64,000 nucleotides of DNA, taken from the NCBI RefSeq assembly GCF_003710105.1, contig NZ_CP033325.1:1488001-1552000 (forward strand), read 5' to 3'. This DNA comes from Georgenia faecalis (lineage in GTDB: Bacteria; Actinomycetota; Actinomycetes; Actinomycetales; Actinomycetaceae). Positions 1 through 9,197 of this stretch are shown in pieces. The position numbers and the translations under genes were made by a program. Each line of letters begins with the position of its first letter. Position 1 is the stretch's first letter. The notes beneath the pieces were generated by a model. The model made no database searches. It had not been told where the DNA came from and worked only from the letters and a program-made list of their open reading frames with translations.

Positions 1-781
1 CGGAGGTGTCGAGCAGGACACCGGCACCATAGGTGGCCCCCAGCGCCAGCGCGCCGCCGACGACCACCCGCGCCGCCGCGCGCAGGCGCGAGCCGCCACC
101 GATCGCCGCCGCCACGGTTCCCGTGATGGCGAGCCCGACCAGCGTGGCGAGGAACGTCACCGCGACCCGCCACTCCAGGGGCGGGAGCAGGATGGCCGCC
201 AACGGCAGGATCGCGCCGAGGGAGAAGGCGAGGAACGAGGCCGCCGCCGCCCGCCACGGGCTCGGGATGTCGGTGGTGTCGATGGTGTGTCGGGCGCGGA
301 CGACGGCGTCCAGTGGGTCCTGCGCGAACATCTCCTCGGCCACCGCCCGGGACGTCGCCGAGGAGATGCCGCGCTCCTCGTACCAGGCGGCGAGCGCGTC
401 CAGCTCGGCGTCGGGGTCGGCGGCCAGCGCCTGCTCCTCCTCCTCGATGATCGACCGCTCGCTGTCGAGCTGGCTGCTCACCGAGACGTACTCCCCGAGC
501 GCCATCGACACCGCGCCGCCGATGGCGGCCGCGAGACCGGCCATGACCACGGGTTCGGCCGCCGACGACGCGCCGGCGACGCCGACGACGACCGCGGCCG
601 TCGAGACGATGCCGTCGTTGGCGCCCAGGACGCCGGCGCGCAGGGAGTTGAGCCGTTGCTCGAGCTTGCCGGTCGGGTGGCCCGCCTCGTCGCCCGGCTC
701 GGCCACGCGCTGACCCGGCCGCGCGGAGACGTGGGACGGCGCCGGCGATCGCCGGAGGTGACGCGCCGGCTCTCTGGCCAT
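1..781 (-). CDS. VIT1/CCC1-family membrane transporter (3' end cut by window edge)
   Basis: The reverse-strand frame is open from an ATG at 781 to the window edge, giving about 260 residues with no stop, so only the last few residues are missing. The N-terminal 40 residues are polar. The segment around residues 53-62 reads GANDGIVSTA, followed by a long Ala/Val/Gly helix and MALGEYVSVSSQ, both hallmarks of the VIT1/CCC1 iron/manganese transporter family. A charged, Glu-rich helical domain (about residues 105-165) is followed by three hydrophobic helices. Family members move Fe2+ or Mn2+ out of the cytosol; which metal this one carries cannot be read here. It is divergent from pcp. Confident in family, not in substrate. 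Confidence 0.88.
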   Translation of the reverse strand, partial: MAREPARHLRRSPAPSHVSARPGQRVAEPGDEAGHPTGKLEQRLNSLRAGVLGANDGIVSTAAVVVGVAGASSAAEPVVMAGLAAAIGGAVSMALGEYVSVSSQLDSERSIIEEEEQALAADPDAELDALAAWYEERGISSATSRAVAEEMFAQDPLDAVVRARHTIDTTDIPSPWRAAAASFLAFSLGAILPLAAILLPPLEWRVAVTFLATLVGLAITGTVAAAIGGGSRLRAAARVVVGGALALGATYGAGVLLDTS

Positions 782-836
782 GGGTTCGACGCTACGCGCG
801 GTGGGGGACACCCACAACGAGAGCGAAAGTGGCCCT

Positions 837-910
837 GAACTTCTGCAAGATCATCAAAGAGGGGAGTGGCCGCATCGGCCAGCATTTCTGCAAGATCACG
901 AAAGGGGGGA
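837..910. repeat. Two direct copies of an intergenic TTCTGCAAGATCA repeat
   Basis: In the 178-bp gap between the VIT gene and pcp, TTCTGCAAGATCA occurs at 841 and, as TTTCTGCAAGATCACGA, at about 885, each followed by a purine-rich stretch (AAAGAGGGGA / AAAGGGGGGA). The same core reappears in the intergenic regions near 43.78 kb and 45.96-46.17 kb, so this is a dispersed intergenic repeat family. Function unknown. Confidence 0.7.
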
Positions 911-947
911 GGAGAACTCGGGGGAGGGGCGGCCCCAGCGGCGGTCG

Positions 948-953
948 TAGGCT
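948..953 (+). promoter_or_regulatory. -10 hexamer TAGGCT of a probable leaderless pcp promoter
   Basis: TAGGCT ends 6 nt before the GTG start at 960, so the transcription start would coincide with the start codon. No ribosome binding site is visible. The same arrangement recurs at other genes in this window. Confidence 0.5.
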
Positions 954-959
954 GCCCCG

Positions 960-1574
960 GTGAGACCACGGACCGTCCTCGTCACCGCCTTCGAGCCGTT
1001 CGACGGCCAGCCCGTCAACGCCTCGGCCGAGGGGGTCGGCGCACTGGCCGACGCCTGGAACGGTCCCGAGCGTCTCGTCACGGCGCTGCTGCCCGTCACC
1101 TTCGCCGGCTCTGCCGCGGCGCTGCGCGAGGCCGTCGCTGAGCACGCGCCCGACCTCGTCGTCGGCGTCGGCGAGGCCCCCGGGCGTGACCGCGTCAGCC
1201 TCGAGCGCGTGGCGATCAACGTCGTCGACGCCCGCATCCCCGACAACGACGGCGCGCAGCCGGTCGACGTCCCGGTGGTCGACGGCGCCCCCACCGCGCA
1301 CCTCACCGGCCTGCCCGTCAAGGCGTGCGTGGCCGCGCTCGAGTCCGCCGGGATCGCCGCCGAGGTGTCGAACACGGCCGGCACCTACGTGTGCAACGCC
1401 GTGTTCTTCACCCTCATGGACGCCCTCGCCGCAACCCCCGGCGTGCGCGGCGGGTTCGTCCACGTCCCCCGCGGCGCGGACGGCCCAGCGACCGCCCGTG
1501 CGCTGGCCGTCGTCGTCCGCACGAGCCTGACCACGGAGGTCGACGTCCCGGTCCCGGGCGGCCGGGAGGCCTGA
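960..1574 (+). CDS. pcp: Pyroglutamyl-peptidase I (peptidase family C15)
   Basis: A 204-residue cytoplasmic cysteine peptidase that removes N-terminal pyroglutamate from peptides. The N-terminus VLVTAFEPFDGQPVNAS is the family start. The catalytic triad sits where expected: Glu82 in the SLERVAIN segment, Cys145 in NTAGTYVCNAVFF, and His168 in GFVHVP. Length matches the usual 200-215 residues. The GTG at 960 is chosen because it directly precedes the conserved N-terminus and lies 6 nt after a -10 hexamer. It is followed 25 bp later by the siderophore-interacting protein gene, which has its own -10 box, so the two need not be co-transcribed. Confidence 0.93.
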   Translation: MRPRTVLVTAFEPFDGQPVNASAEGVGALADAWNGPERLVTALLPVTFAGSAAALREAVAEHAPDLVVGVGEAPGRDRVSLERVAINVVDARIPDNDGAQPVDVPVVDGAPTAHLTGLPVKACVAALESAGIAAEVSNTAGTYVCNAVFFTLMDALAATPGVRGGFVHVPRGADGPATARALAVVVRTSLTTEVDVPVPGGREA

Positions 1575-1587
1575 TCGGAGCGCAGGT

Positions 1588-1593
1588 TAGGCT
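1588..1593 (+). promoter_or_regulatory. -10 hexamer TAGGCT of a probable leaderless promoter
   Basis: TAGGCT lies 6 nt before the ATG at 1600, with no Shine-Dalgarno sequence between. Same geometry as the pcp promoter. Confidence 0.5.
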
Positions 1594-1599
1594 GCCCTC

Positions 1600-2433
1600 A
1601 TGAACCTCACTACCGTGCTCTCGCGCGAGCGGGTCCGGCATGAGCTCGCGGTCCGGCACCTCACCGTGGTCCGCACCGAGGACCTCGCCCCCGGCCTCCG
1701 GCGCATCACGCTCGGCGGTGACCTCGCCGGGTTCTCCAGCCTCGGGCCGAGCGACCACGTGAAGGTCTTCTTCCCCGACCCGCGCACGGGCGAGCTCCAC
1801 GCTCCGCGGATGACCGCCACCGGCATCGAGCGCCCGGAGGGCGTCGAGCTCATCTCCCGCGACTACACCCCGCGGGCCTGGCGCGCCGACGAGCTGGACA
1901 TCGACTTCGTCCTGCACGGCGACGAGGGGCCGGCGTCCGCCTGGGCCTCGGCGGCCCAGCCCGGCGCCCCGATCGTCGTCGCCGGCCCGCGCGGCTCCCG
2001 CCTGGCGCCCGCCGGCGCCGACTGGCACCTCATCGGCTCCGACGAGACGGCCCTCCCGGCGGTGGCCCGCTGGCTCGAGACGCTTTCGCCCGACGCCGTC
2101 GCCGCCGTCCTCGTCGAGGTGCCGGGCCGCGAGCACGAGGCCTACCTCGCCGACGCCGTCCGCCGCGGCCACACCATCACGTGGCTGCACCGCGACGGCG
2201 CGGCCCCCGGCACCACCACGCTCCTCGCGGACGCCGTGCGCGCCCTCACGCTGCCCGACGGCCTCGGGTTCGCCTGGTTCGGCGGGGAGGCGACCTCGCT
2301 GCGCGCGGTCCGCCGCCACCTGCGCCAGCAGCTCGACATGGACCCGGCGCAGGTCGACGTCAGCGGCTACTGGAAGTGCGGCACCGCCGGGTTCGACCAC
2401 CACGCCCCGGTCGACCCGGACGACCCGGCCTGA
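1600..2433 (+). CDS. Siderophore-interacting protein (ViuB/YqjH-type ferric reductase)
   Basis: A 277-residue flavoprotein of the SIP family, which reduces ferric siderophores with NAD(P)H in the cytoplasm to release iron. The N-terminal FAD-binding barrel holds the R-x-Y-T flavin motif at residues 87-90 (RDYT) after a HVKVFFPD strand. The C-terminal half is the NAD(P)H domain, with DWHLIGSDETALPAVARWLE around residue 140 and a closing SGYWKCGTAG segment. No iron-regulator box was recognised upstream. There is no siderophore locus next to it; it sits alone between pcp and coaE, with coaE starting 3 nt after its stop. Confidence 0.9.
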   Translation: MNLTTVLSRERVRHELAVRHLTVVRTEDLAPGLRRITLGGDLAGFSSLGPSDHVKVFFPDPRTGELHAPRMTATGIERPEGVELISRDYTPRAWRADELDIDFVLHGDEGPASAWASAAQPGAPIVVAGPRGSRLAPAGADWHLIGSDETALPAVARWLETLSPDAVAAVLVEVPGREHEAYLADAVRRGHTITWLHRDGAAPGTTTLLADAVRALTLPDGLGFAWFGGEATSLRAVRRHLRQQLDMDPAQVDVSGYWKCGTAGFDHHAPVDPDDPA

Positions 2434-2435
2434 GC

Positions 2436-3059
2436 GTGCTCACCGTCGGCCTCACCGGGGGCATCGGCGCGGGGAAGTCGACGGTCTCCGCCGAGCTGGC
2501 CCGCCGCGGGGCCGTGGTCATCGACGCGGACGCCATCTCCCGCGCCGTCGTCGAGCCGGGGACCCCGGGCCTGGCCGCGGTGACCGAGGCGTTCGGCCCG
2601 GACATCCTGCAGGCGGACGGCTCGCTTGACCGCCCCGCCCTCGCCCGGGTGGTCTTCAGTGACCCGGCCGCGCGGGCCCGGCTCAACGCCATCGTCCACC
2701 CGCTCGTCGGCGTGGAGAGCTCCCGGCGCCAGGCGGCGGCCCCGCCGGGCGCGATCGTCGTCCACGACGTCCCCCTCATCGTCGAGAACGGCCTCGCGGA
2801 CCGGTACGACCTCGTCGTCGTCGTCGGGGCGGATGAGGACGTGCGCGTCGAGCGCCTCATGCGGGACCGCGGCATGGAGCGCGAGGAGGCGCTCGCCCGG
2901 ATCCGTGCGCAGGCCGACGACGACGCCCGCCGGGCCGTCGCCGACGTGTGGCTGGACAACTCCGGCACGACGGCGGACCTGCTCGACGCCGTCGGCCGGC
3001 TGTGGGAGGAGCGCCTCGTCCCGCTCGCGCGCGCGGCCGGGGACCACGCCGGCGGCTGA
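2436..3059 (+). CDS. coaE: Dephospho-CoA kinase
   Basis: A 207-residue P-loop kinase catalysing the last step of coenzyme A synthesis, phosphorylation of dephospho-CoA at the 3' hydroxyl. The Walker A motif GGIGAGKS is at residues 8-15, DADAISR follows near residue 36, and HDVPLIVENGL is the conserved CoA-binding segment. The GTG at 2436 is chosen because it places the P-loop at the usual distance from the N-terminus; upstream in-frame sequence only shadows the preceding gene. The start lies 3 nt beyond the SIP stop, so translation is probably coupled. Confidence 0.94.
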   Translation: MLTVGLTGGIGAGKSTVSAELARRGAVVIDADAISRAVVEPGTPGLAAVTEAFGPDILQADGSLDRPALARVVFSDPAARARLNAIVHPLVGVESSRRQAAAPPGAIVVHDVPLIVENGLADRYDLVVVVGADEDVRVERLMRDRGMEREEALARIRAQADDDARRAVADVWLDNSGTTADLLDAVGRLWEERLVPLARAAGDHAGG

Positions 3060-3119
3060 CGCGGGGCCAGCGGGGGCCAGGCCGACGGCTGACGCCGGCG
3101 CGCCTGCGCTGCGACGCCC

Positions 3120-4919
3120 CTAGCCGGGACCGTCCTCGGCGTCCTCGCTGGTCTGCTCGCCGCCCGTATCGGCGGGCCGGGCCCGGCGGCGTCGCCCGGG
3201 GGCCCGGCGGGGGAGGTGCGGTCGCCACGTCATTCCGGGGCTGGGCTCGATGGGCCGGATCGGCGCGCTCGTGCTCCCCAGCTCGTCGACGACCGCGGCG
3301 ACGAGGGTGCGGCGGCGCAGGGCGCGGCGCTCCAGCTCAGCCGCGTGGTGCTCGGCGGTCAACGACCGGGCGAGGGCGACGCACATGCCGATCATCACGA
3401 CGCTGAAGGGAGCGGCGACGAGGATCGCCATGACCTGCAGGGACGTCAGCCCGCCCTCGGGGCCGCCGAAGCCGAGGAGGACGGCGGCGATGGCGCCGGT
3501 GAGCGCGGCCCAGGTGAGGCGGGTCCACAGCGGGGGCGTGGGGTTGCCGCCCGCGGAGATCATCGCCACGACGTAGGAGCCGGAGTCCGAGCTCGTCACG
3601 AAGAACACGACGACGAGCAGGATGGCGGCGCCGGCGAGCACGGGGCCACCGGGCAGGTCCGAGAGCATCTGGAACAGCGCCGCGTTGTTGTCGACGATGC
3701 CGCGCTCGGAGACGAGCCCGCCCTCGCCGAAGAGCTCGCGGTAGAGGGCGGTGCCGCCGAGGACGGCGAACCAGAGGAAGGTGAGCAGGGTGGGGACGAG
3801 GAGGACGCCGATGATGAACTGGCGGACCGTGCGCCCCCGGGAGATGCGGGCGATGAAGACGCCGACGAACGGCGACCAGCTCATCCACCAGCCCCAGTAG
3901 TACGTGGTCCAGCTCGCCAGCCAGCTCTCTCCCTCCGGCCCCTGGTAGGGCAGCGTCGCGAAGGAGAGGCGGATGAAGTCCTGCAGGTAGGCGCCGATGG
4001 ACTGGACGAACTCGCGCAGGACGAACAGCGTGGGCCCGAGGACGAGGATGCCGAGCATGAGAAGCCCGGCGATGACGAGGTTGGCGTTCGACAGCCACTT
4101 GATGCCGACGTCGAGCCCGGTGGCCACCGAGATCATCGCGAGACCGGCGATCGCGATGATGAGGACGACGAGCGCGGTGCGGGTGACCTCGATGAGGTCG
4201 AGGTACTCGAGTCCGGCCGCGACCTGCACCACGCCGAACCCCAGCGACGTCGCGACGCCGAAGACGGTGCCGACGACGGCGACGACGTCGACGACGTCAC
4301 CCCACCGACCCTGGACGCGGCGGGTCCCGAGGATGGGCTCGAGGGCCCACCGGATGGAGACCGGCCGCCGCCGCCGGTGGACGGTGTAGGCGACGGCCAG
4401 GCCGACGACGATGTAGATCGCCCACGCGTGCAGGCCCCAGTGGAGGTAGGTCTGGGTCATCGCGTCCTGGGCGAGCGACGCGGGGGTGCCCACCACGCCC
4501 GGCGGGGGAGCCGCGTAGTGGTTGAGGGGCTCGGCCACACCCCAGAACACCAGCCCGATCCCCATGCCGGCGGCGAAGAGCATGGCGAACCAGCTGAAGG
4601 TGCTGTACTGCGGCTCCTCGTCGTCCCGGCCGAGGCGGATGTCGCCCAGGCGGGAGAGCGCCAGCCACAGCGCGAACACGACGAAGCCGGTGACGAGGAG
4701 GACGTAGTACCAGCCGAGGGAGTTGACCACCGCCGCGTTCGCGGCGGTGATGACGCTGCTCAGCCAGTCCGGGAAGACGAGGGCGAGGAGGACGAAGACG
4801 CCGACGAGGGCCACCGAGGGGTAGAAGACCCGGCGCGCGATCCCGCGGCTCGGTGGGAGGACCTCGTCCGGGCTCACCTCGACCCCGCGACCGCCCGGGC
4901 CCTCGATGCTCGTCTTCAT
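3120..4919 (-). CDS. BCCT-family betaine/choline/carnitine transporter
   Basis: A 599-residue secondary transporter with about 12 membrane helices. The BCCT signature is present as WTTYYWGWWMSWSPFVGVFIARISRGR, just over half way along, including the Trp-rich substrate site. The MGIGLVFWGVAEP segment near residue 120 is the glycine-rich helix linked to Na+ and substrate coupling. The C-terminal tail (last 60 or so residues) is Arg/Pro-rich and polar, like osmosensing tails of BetP-type carriers. It probably imports compatible solutes; which one cannot be told. It faces away from uvrB and converges with coaE. Start ATG 4919 directly precedes the conserved N-terminal region. Confidence 0.92.
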   Translation of the reverse strand: MKTSIEGPGGRGVEVSPDEVLPPSRGIARRVFYPSVALVGVFVLLALVFPDWLSSVITAANAAVVNSLGWYYVLLVTGFVVFALWLALSRLGDIRLGRDDEEPQYSTFSWFAMLFAAGMGIGLVFWGVAEPLNHYAAPPPGVVGTPASLAQDAMTQTYLHWGLHAWAIYIVVGLAVAYTVHRRRRPVSIRWALEPILGTRRVQGRWGDVVDVVAVVGTVFGVATSLGFGVVQVAAGLEYLDLIEVTRTALVVLIIAIAGLAMISVATGLDVGIKWLSNANLVIAGLLMLGILVLGPTLFVLREFVQSIGAYLQDFIRLSFATLPYQGPEGESWLASWTTYYWGWWMSWSPFVGVFIARISRGRTVRQFIIGVLLVPTLLTFLWFAVLGGTALYRELFGEGGLVSERGIVDNNAALFQMLSDLPGGPVLAGAAILLVVVFFVTSSDSGSYVVAMISAGGNPTPPLWTRLTWAALTGAIAAVLLGFGGPEGGLTSLQVMAILVAAPFSVVMIGMCVALARSLTAEHHAAELERRALRRRTLVAAVVDELGSTSAPIRPIEPSPGMTWRPHLPRRAPGRRRRARPADTGGEQTSEDAEDGPG

Positions 4920-5042
4920 CCCGTACCTCCCGCAACATCCGGTGGGCTTGGCTACTACCGTCTCTCAGCCGGAGCGGCGTTGACAACTTGGCCCGGGTTC
5001 CGCTGGCGGCGGAGCGCTGCGTACCGTGTCACACCCCCGTCG

Positions 5043-5048
5043 TACCGT
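5043..5048 (+). promoter_or_regulatory. -10 hexamer TACCGT of a probable leaderless uvrB promoter
   Basis: TACCGT ends 6 nt before the uvrB ATG at 5055. A separate TTGACA at 4980-4985 is too far upstream to act as its -35. No LexA-like box was seen in this gap. Confidence 0.4.
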
Positions 5049-5054
5049 TGACCC

Positions 5055-7145
<2,091 letters not shown>

Positions 7146-7241
7146 CCGGCGCCGCGCCCCGGGCGCCGCGCGCAGTGCGCCCTGCCAGAGTGAAAGGCCC
7201 TGCCTGGGTGAGCGGCCCCGCGGTGTCGTAGGGTGACCCAG

Positions 7242-7363
7242 CGGAGGGGAGTATTCCCTAACACGGTGGTGTCGTCATCACGGCGGACTGAAGTCCTGTC
7301 CGGTGCCATCGGTCCAGCACCCATGCCGACGGCATGCGCGCGGGCGGAAGAGACCTCCGGTAC
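7242..7363 (+). ncRNA. yybP-ykoY-type manganese riboswitch upstream of terC
   Basis: The leader contains the conserved elements of this Mn2+-sensing class in order: CGGAGG (7242-7247) running into GGGGAGTA (7246-7253), GTCATCACGG (7274-7283), and GAAGAGACCTCCG (7347-7359). CGGAGG and CCTCCG (7354-7359) would close the P1 helix. The 3' side of P1 overlaps CCGGTAC (7357-7363), which can instead pair with GTACCGG (7375-7381) covering the ribosome binding site. This is consistent with metal binding favouring P1 and freeing the RBS. The class commonly precedes TerC/Alx and MntP genes. The assignment is by eye; a covariance-model search was not run. Confidence 0.72.
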
Positions 7364-7384
7364 TCGCCCCCTACGTACCGGAGG
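7357..7384 (+). promoter_or_regulatory. RBS-sequestering hairpin before terC
   Basis: CCGGTAC (7357-7363) and GTACCGG (7375-7381) form a perfect 7-bp stem. The right arm covers the first bases of the GGAGG ribosome binding site (7380-7384) that serves the GTG at 7393. The stem is mutually exclusive with the riboswitch P1 helix. Confidence 0.55.
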
Positions 7385-7392
7385 AACACTCG

Positions 7393-8433
7393 GTGGACGT
7401 CCCAATCCTCGCCTGGCTCATCCTGGCGGCCGTCATCCTCGTGATGATCGCCGTCGACGTGCTCGGCCATGTCCGAACCCCCCACGCCCCCACCCTCAAG
7501 GAAGCGGCCTGGTGGTCCGTGGCGTACGTCGCCATGGCCATCGTCTTCGGCTTCATCGTGTGGGCCGTGTGGGGCGCCGAGTACGGCGGGCAGTACTTCG
7601 CCGGCTACGTCACCGAGAAGAGCTTGTCGGTCGACAACCTCTTCGTCTTCGTCATCATCATCGCGGCGTTCCGGATCCCCCGGAAGTACCAGCAGGAGGT
7701 GCTGCTCGCGGGCATCATCATCGCCATCGTCCTGCGGGCGGTCTTCATCGCCGCCGGCGTCGTGGTGATCGAGAACTTCTCCTGGGTCTTCTACCTCTTC
7801 GGCGCGTTCCTCATCTGGACGGCGATCAGCCAGGCCCGCCAGGGCGTAGAGACCGGTGAGCACGACGAGAGCGAGTACCACGAGAACCGCTTCGTCCGCA
7901 CGGTCCGCAAGATCATCCCGGTGACCGAGGGCTTCGTCGGCGGCAAGCTCGTCACCAAGGTCGACGGCCGCCGGATGATCACCCCGATGCTCCTCGCGAT
8001 CATCGCGATCGGCAGCGCCGACATCCTCTTCGCCGTCGACTCCATCCCGGCGATCTTCGGCCTCACGAAGGAGCCGTACCTCGTCTTCGCGGCGAACGCG
8101 TTCTCCCTCCTCGGCCTGCGCCAGCTGTACTTCCTCATCGACGGCCTGCTCGACCGCCTCGTCTACCTCCACTACGGCCTGGCGGCGATCCTCGGGTTCA
8201 TCGGCGTCAAGCTCCTCATCCACGCGCTGCACACCAACGAGCTGGCCTTCATCAACGGCGGCGCGGAGTGGCACGCGATCCCCGAGCCCGAGATCCCGGT
8301 GTCGCTCGCCTGGATCGTCGGCGTCCTCGTCCTCACAGTCTGGGCGAGCCTGCGCAAGAACAAGCGCGACGCCCAGGTGGCGGCAGCGGAGCCGCACGCC
8401 GTCACCGAGCCCCGCGACGGCGACCCGGTCTGA
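7393..8433 (+). CDS. TerC/Alx-family membrane protein, probable metal (Mn2+) exporter
   Basis: A 346-residue integral membrane protein of the TerC family, with eight or nine hydrophobic helices. The segment EKSLSVDNLFVFVIIIAAF and the later SADILFAVDSIPAIFGLTKEPYLVFAANAFSLLGLRQLYF carry the acidic residues (D in VDN and AVDS) conserved in the family. TerC/Alx homologues behind yybP-ykoY riboswitches export manganese. The GTG at 7393 is preferred over an ATG at 7303 because a GGAGG site lies 8 nt upstream and residues before it fall inside the riboswitch. A perfect 19-bp terminator follows the gene. Confidence 0.9.
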   Translation: MDVPILAWLILAAVILVMIAVDVLGHVRTPHAPTLKEAAWWSVAYVAMAIVFGFIVWAVWGAEYGGQYFAGYVTEKSLSVDNLFVFVIIIAAFRIPRKYQQEVLLAGIIIAIVLRAVFIAAGVVVIENFSWVFYLFGAFLIWTAISQARQGVETGEHDESEYHENRFVRTVRKIIPVTEGFVGGKLVTKVDGRRMITPMLLAIIAIGSADILFAVDSIPAIFGLTKEPYLVFAANAFSLLGLRQLYFLIDGLLDRLVYLHYGLAAILGFIGVKLLIHALHTNELAFINGGAEWHAIPEPEIPVSLAWIVGVLVLTVWASLRKNKRDAQVAAAEPHAVTEPRDGDPV

Positions 8434-8499
8434 CCGGCCGCGACCGGACCCACGACGGGCCCGGCCGCGCACCTGACGCCCCCGGCCAAGGCCGGCCGC

Positions 8500-8539
8500 A
8501 CGACGAACGCCCCCGGCCAAGGCCGGGGGCGTTCGTCGT
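8500..8539. terminator. Strong intrinsic terminator hairpin after terC
   Basis: A perfect inverted repeat with 19-bp arms (8500-8518 and 8521-8539, arms beginning ACGACGAACGCCCCCGG) around a 2-nt AA loop. It has no T-tract, as is usual in very high-GC actinobacteria. It lies between convergent terC and gdx and could serve both. Confidence 0.85.
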
Positions 8540-8641
8540 CGTGGGAGTCGGGGGGCGATCGGACCGTGCGCCGGAGGCGGCCGCCCGGTGGCGTCGGTCG
8601 CCCGGAGGCGTCAGTGGCCCGGAGGCGGTCGCCCGGTGTCG

Positions 8642-8956
8642 TCAGTGGACGATCTTGAGGCCGATGACGCAGCCGACGATGCCGGCGAGCAGGAGGATCT
8701 TGATGGCGGAGACCGCCTCGGTCCCGGTCGCCATGGCGTAGACGACGGTGAGGACGGCGCCGATGCCGACCCACACTGCGTACGAGGTGCCGACCGGCAG
8801 CGTGCGCATGGCGTAGGCGAGCCCGGCCATGCTCGCCGTGAGGGCGACGAAGAAGACGACCGTGGGTCCCGGCCGGCTGAACCCCTCCGAGCGGCCCAGG
8901 GCGGTCGCCCACACGGCTTCGAGGACACCGGACAGGACAAGGACGAGCCAAGACAT
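8642..8956 (-). CDS. gdx: Small multidrug resistance family guanidinium exporter (Gdx/SugE type)
   Basis: A 104-residue, four-helix SMR protein. The N-terminus MSWLVLVLSGVLEAVWATAL matches Gdx-type (SugE) exporters: Glu13 is the proton/substrate-coupling carboxylate, followed by the conserved Trp16-Ala. Gdx dimers exchange guanidinium for protons. The ATG at 8956 is chosen because it gives the normal family start and has GGAGG about 8 nt upstream; an extended frame to 8986 would run into the riboswitch. A guanidine-III riboswitch lies directly upstream, which strongly supports guanidinium rather than general drug export. Confidence 0.92.
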   Translation of the reverse strand: MSWLVLVLSGVLEAVWATALGRSEGFSRPGPTVVFFVALTASMAGLAYAMRTLPVGTSYAVWVGIGAVLTVVYAMATGTEAVSAIKILLLAGIVGCVIGLKIVH

Positions 8957-8969
8957 GACGACCTCCAGT

Positions 8970-9011
8970 GGGCCGTCTTGTCGCACACCGGGTACGGCAC
9001 CCCTCGTCCGG
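8970..9011 (-). ncRNA. Guanidine-III (ykkC-III) riboswitch upstream of gdx
   Basis: Reading the reverse strand from 9011, the sequence gives CCGGACGAGGGGTGCCG, then TACCCGGT, then GCGACAAGACGGCCC. These are the two conserved GGACGAGG / GACAAGACGG blocks of the ykkC-III class with the central CCGUACCCGG of its pseudoknot. It ends 13 nt before the gdx start, adjacent to the GGAGG site, so ligand-dependent control of translation initiation is likely. Assignment is from the consensus by eye. Confidence 0.85.
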
Positions 9012-9126
9012 GAGCCCGTTGCGGGCTCGGGGTCACGTTCTCACCGGGCCAGGACGGTGGCAACCCCGGCAGCCTCGGCGCCGCCCGGCGGGGCGGTCGA
9101 CGGGCCGGCCCGCGTCCCACAACGCA

Positions 9127-9160
9127 CGAGCGGCCGGGACCCGAGGGTCCCGGCCGCTCG
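9127..9160. terminator. Terminator hairpin downstream of ulaA
   Basis: A perfect 16-bp inverted repeat (arm CGAGCGGCCGGGACCC at 9127-9142) with a 2-nt GA loop and its complement at 9145-9160. It lies 37 bp past the ulaA stop, and upstream of the gdx riboswitch on the same strand, so it isolates gdx from the ula operon. Confidence 0.82.
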
Positions 9161-9197
9161 CCGGATGCGTGGTCGTGGCGCGAGGCCACGGGTGAGG

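Noticed and set aside
4980-4985. TTGACA as the -35 of uvrB
   Set aside because: No -10 element lies 16-19 nt downstream; the supported -10 hexamer is at 5043.
3216-5051. 611-codon forward frame opposite the BCCT transporter gene
   Set aside because: Composition is Asp/Glu/Arg/Gly-rich without family motifs; it is the complement of a well-supported membrane transporter in GC-rich DNA.
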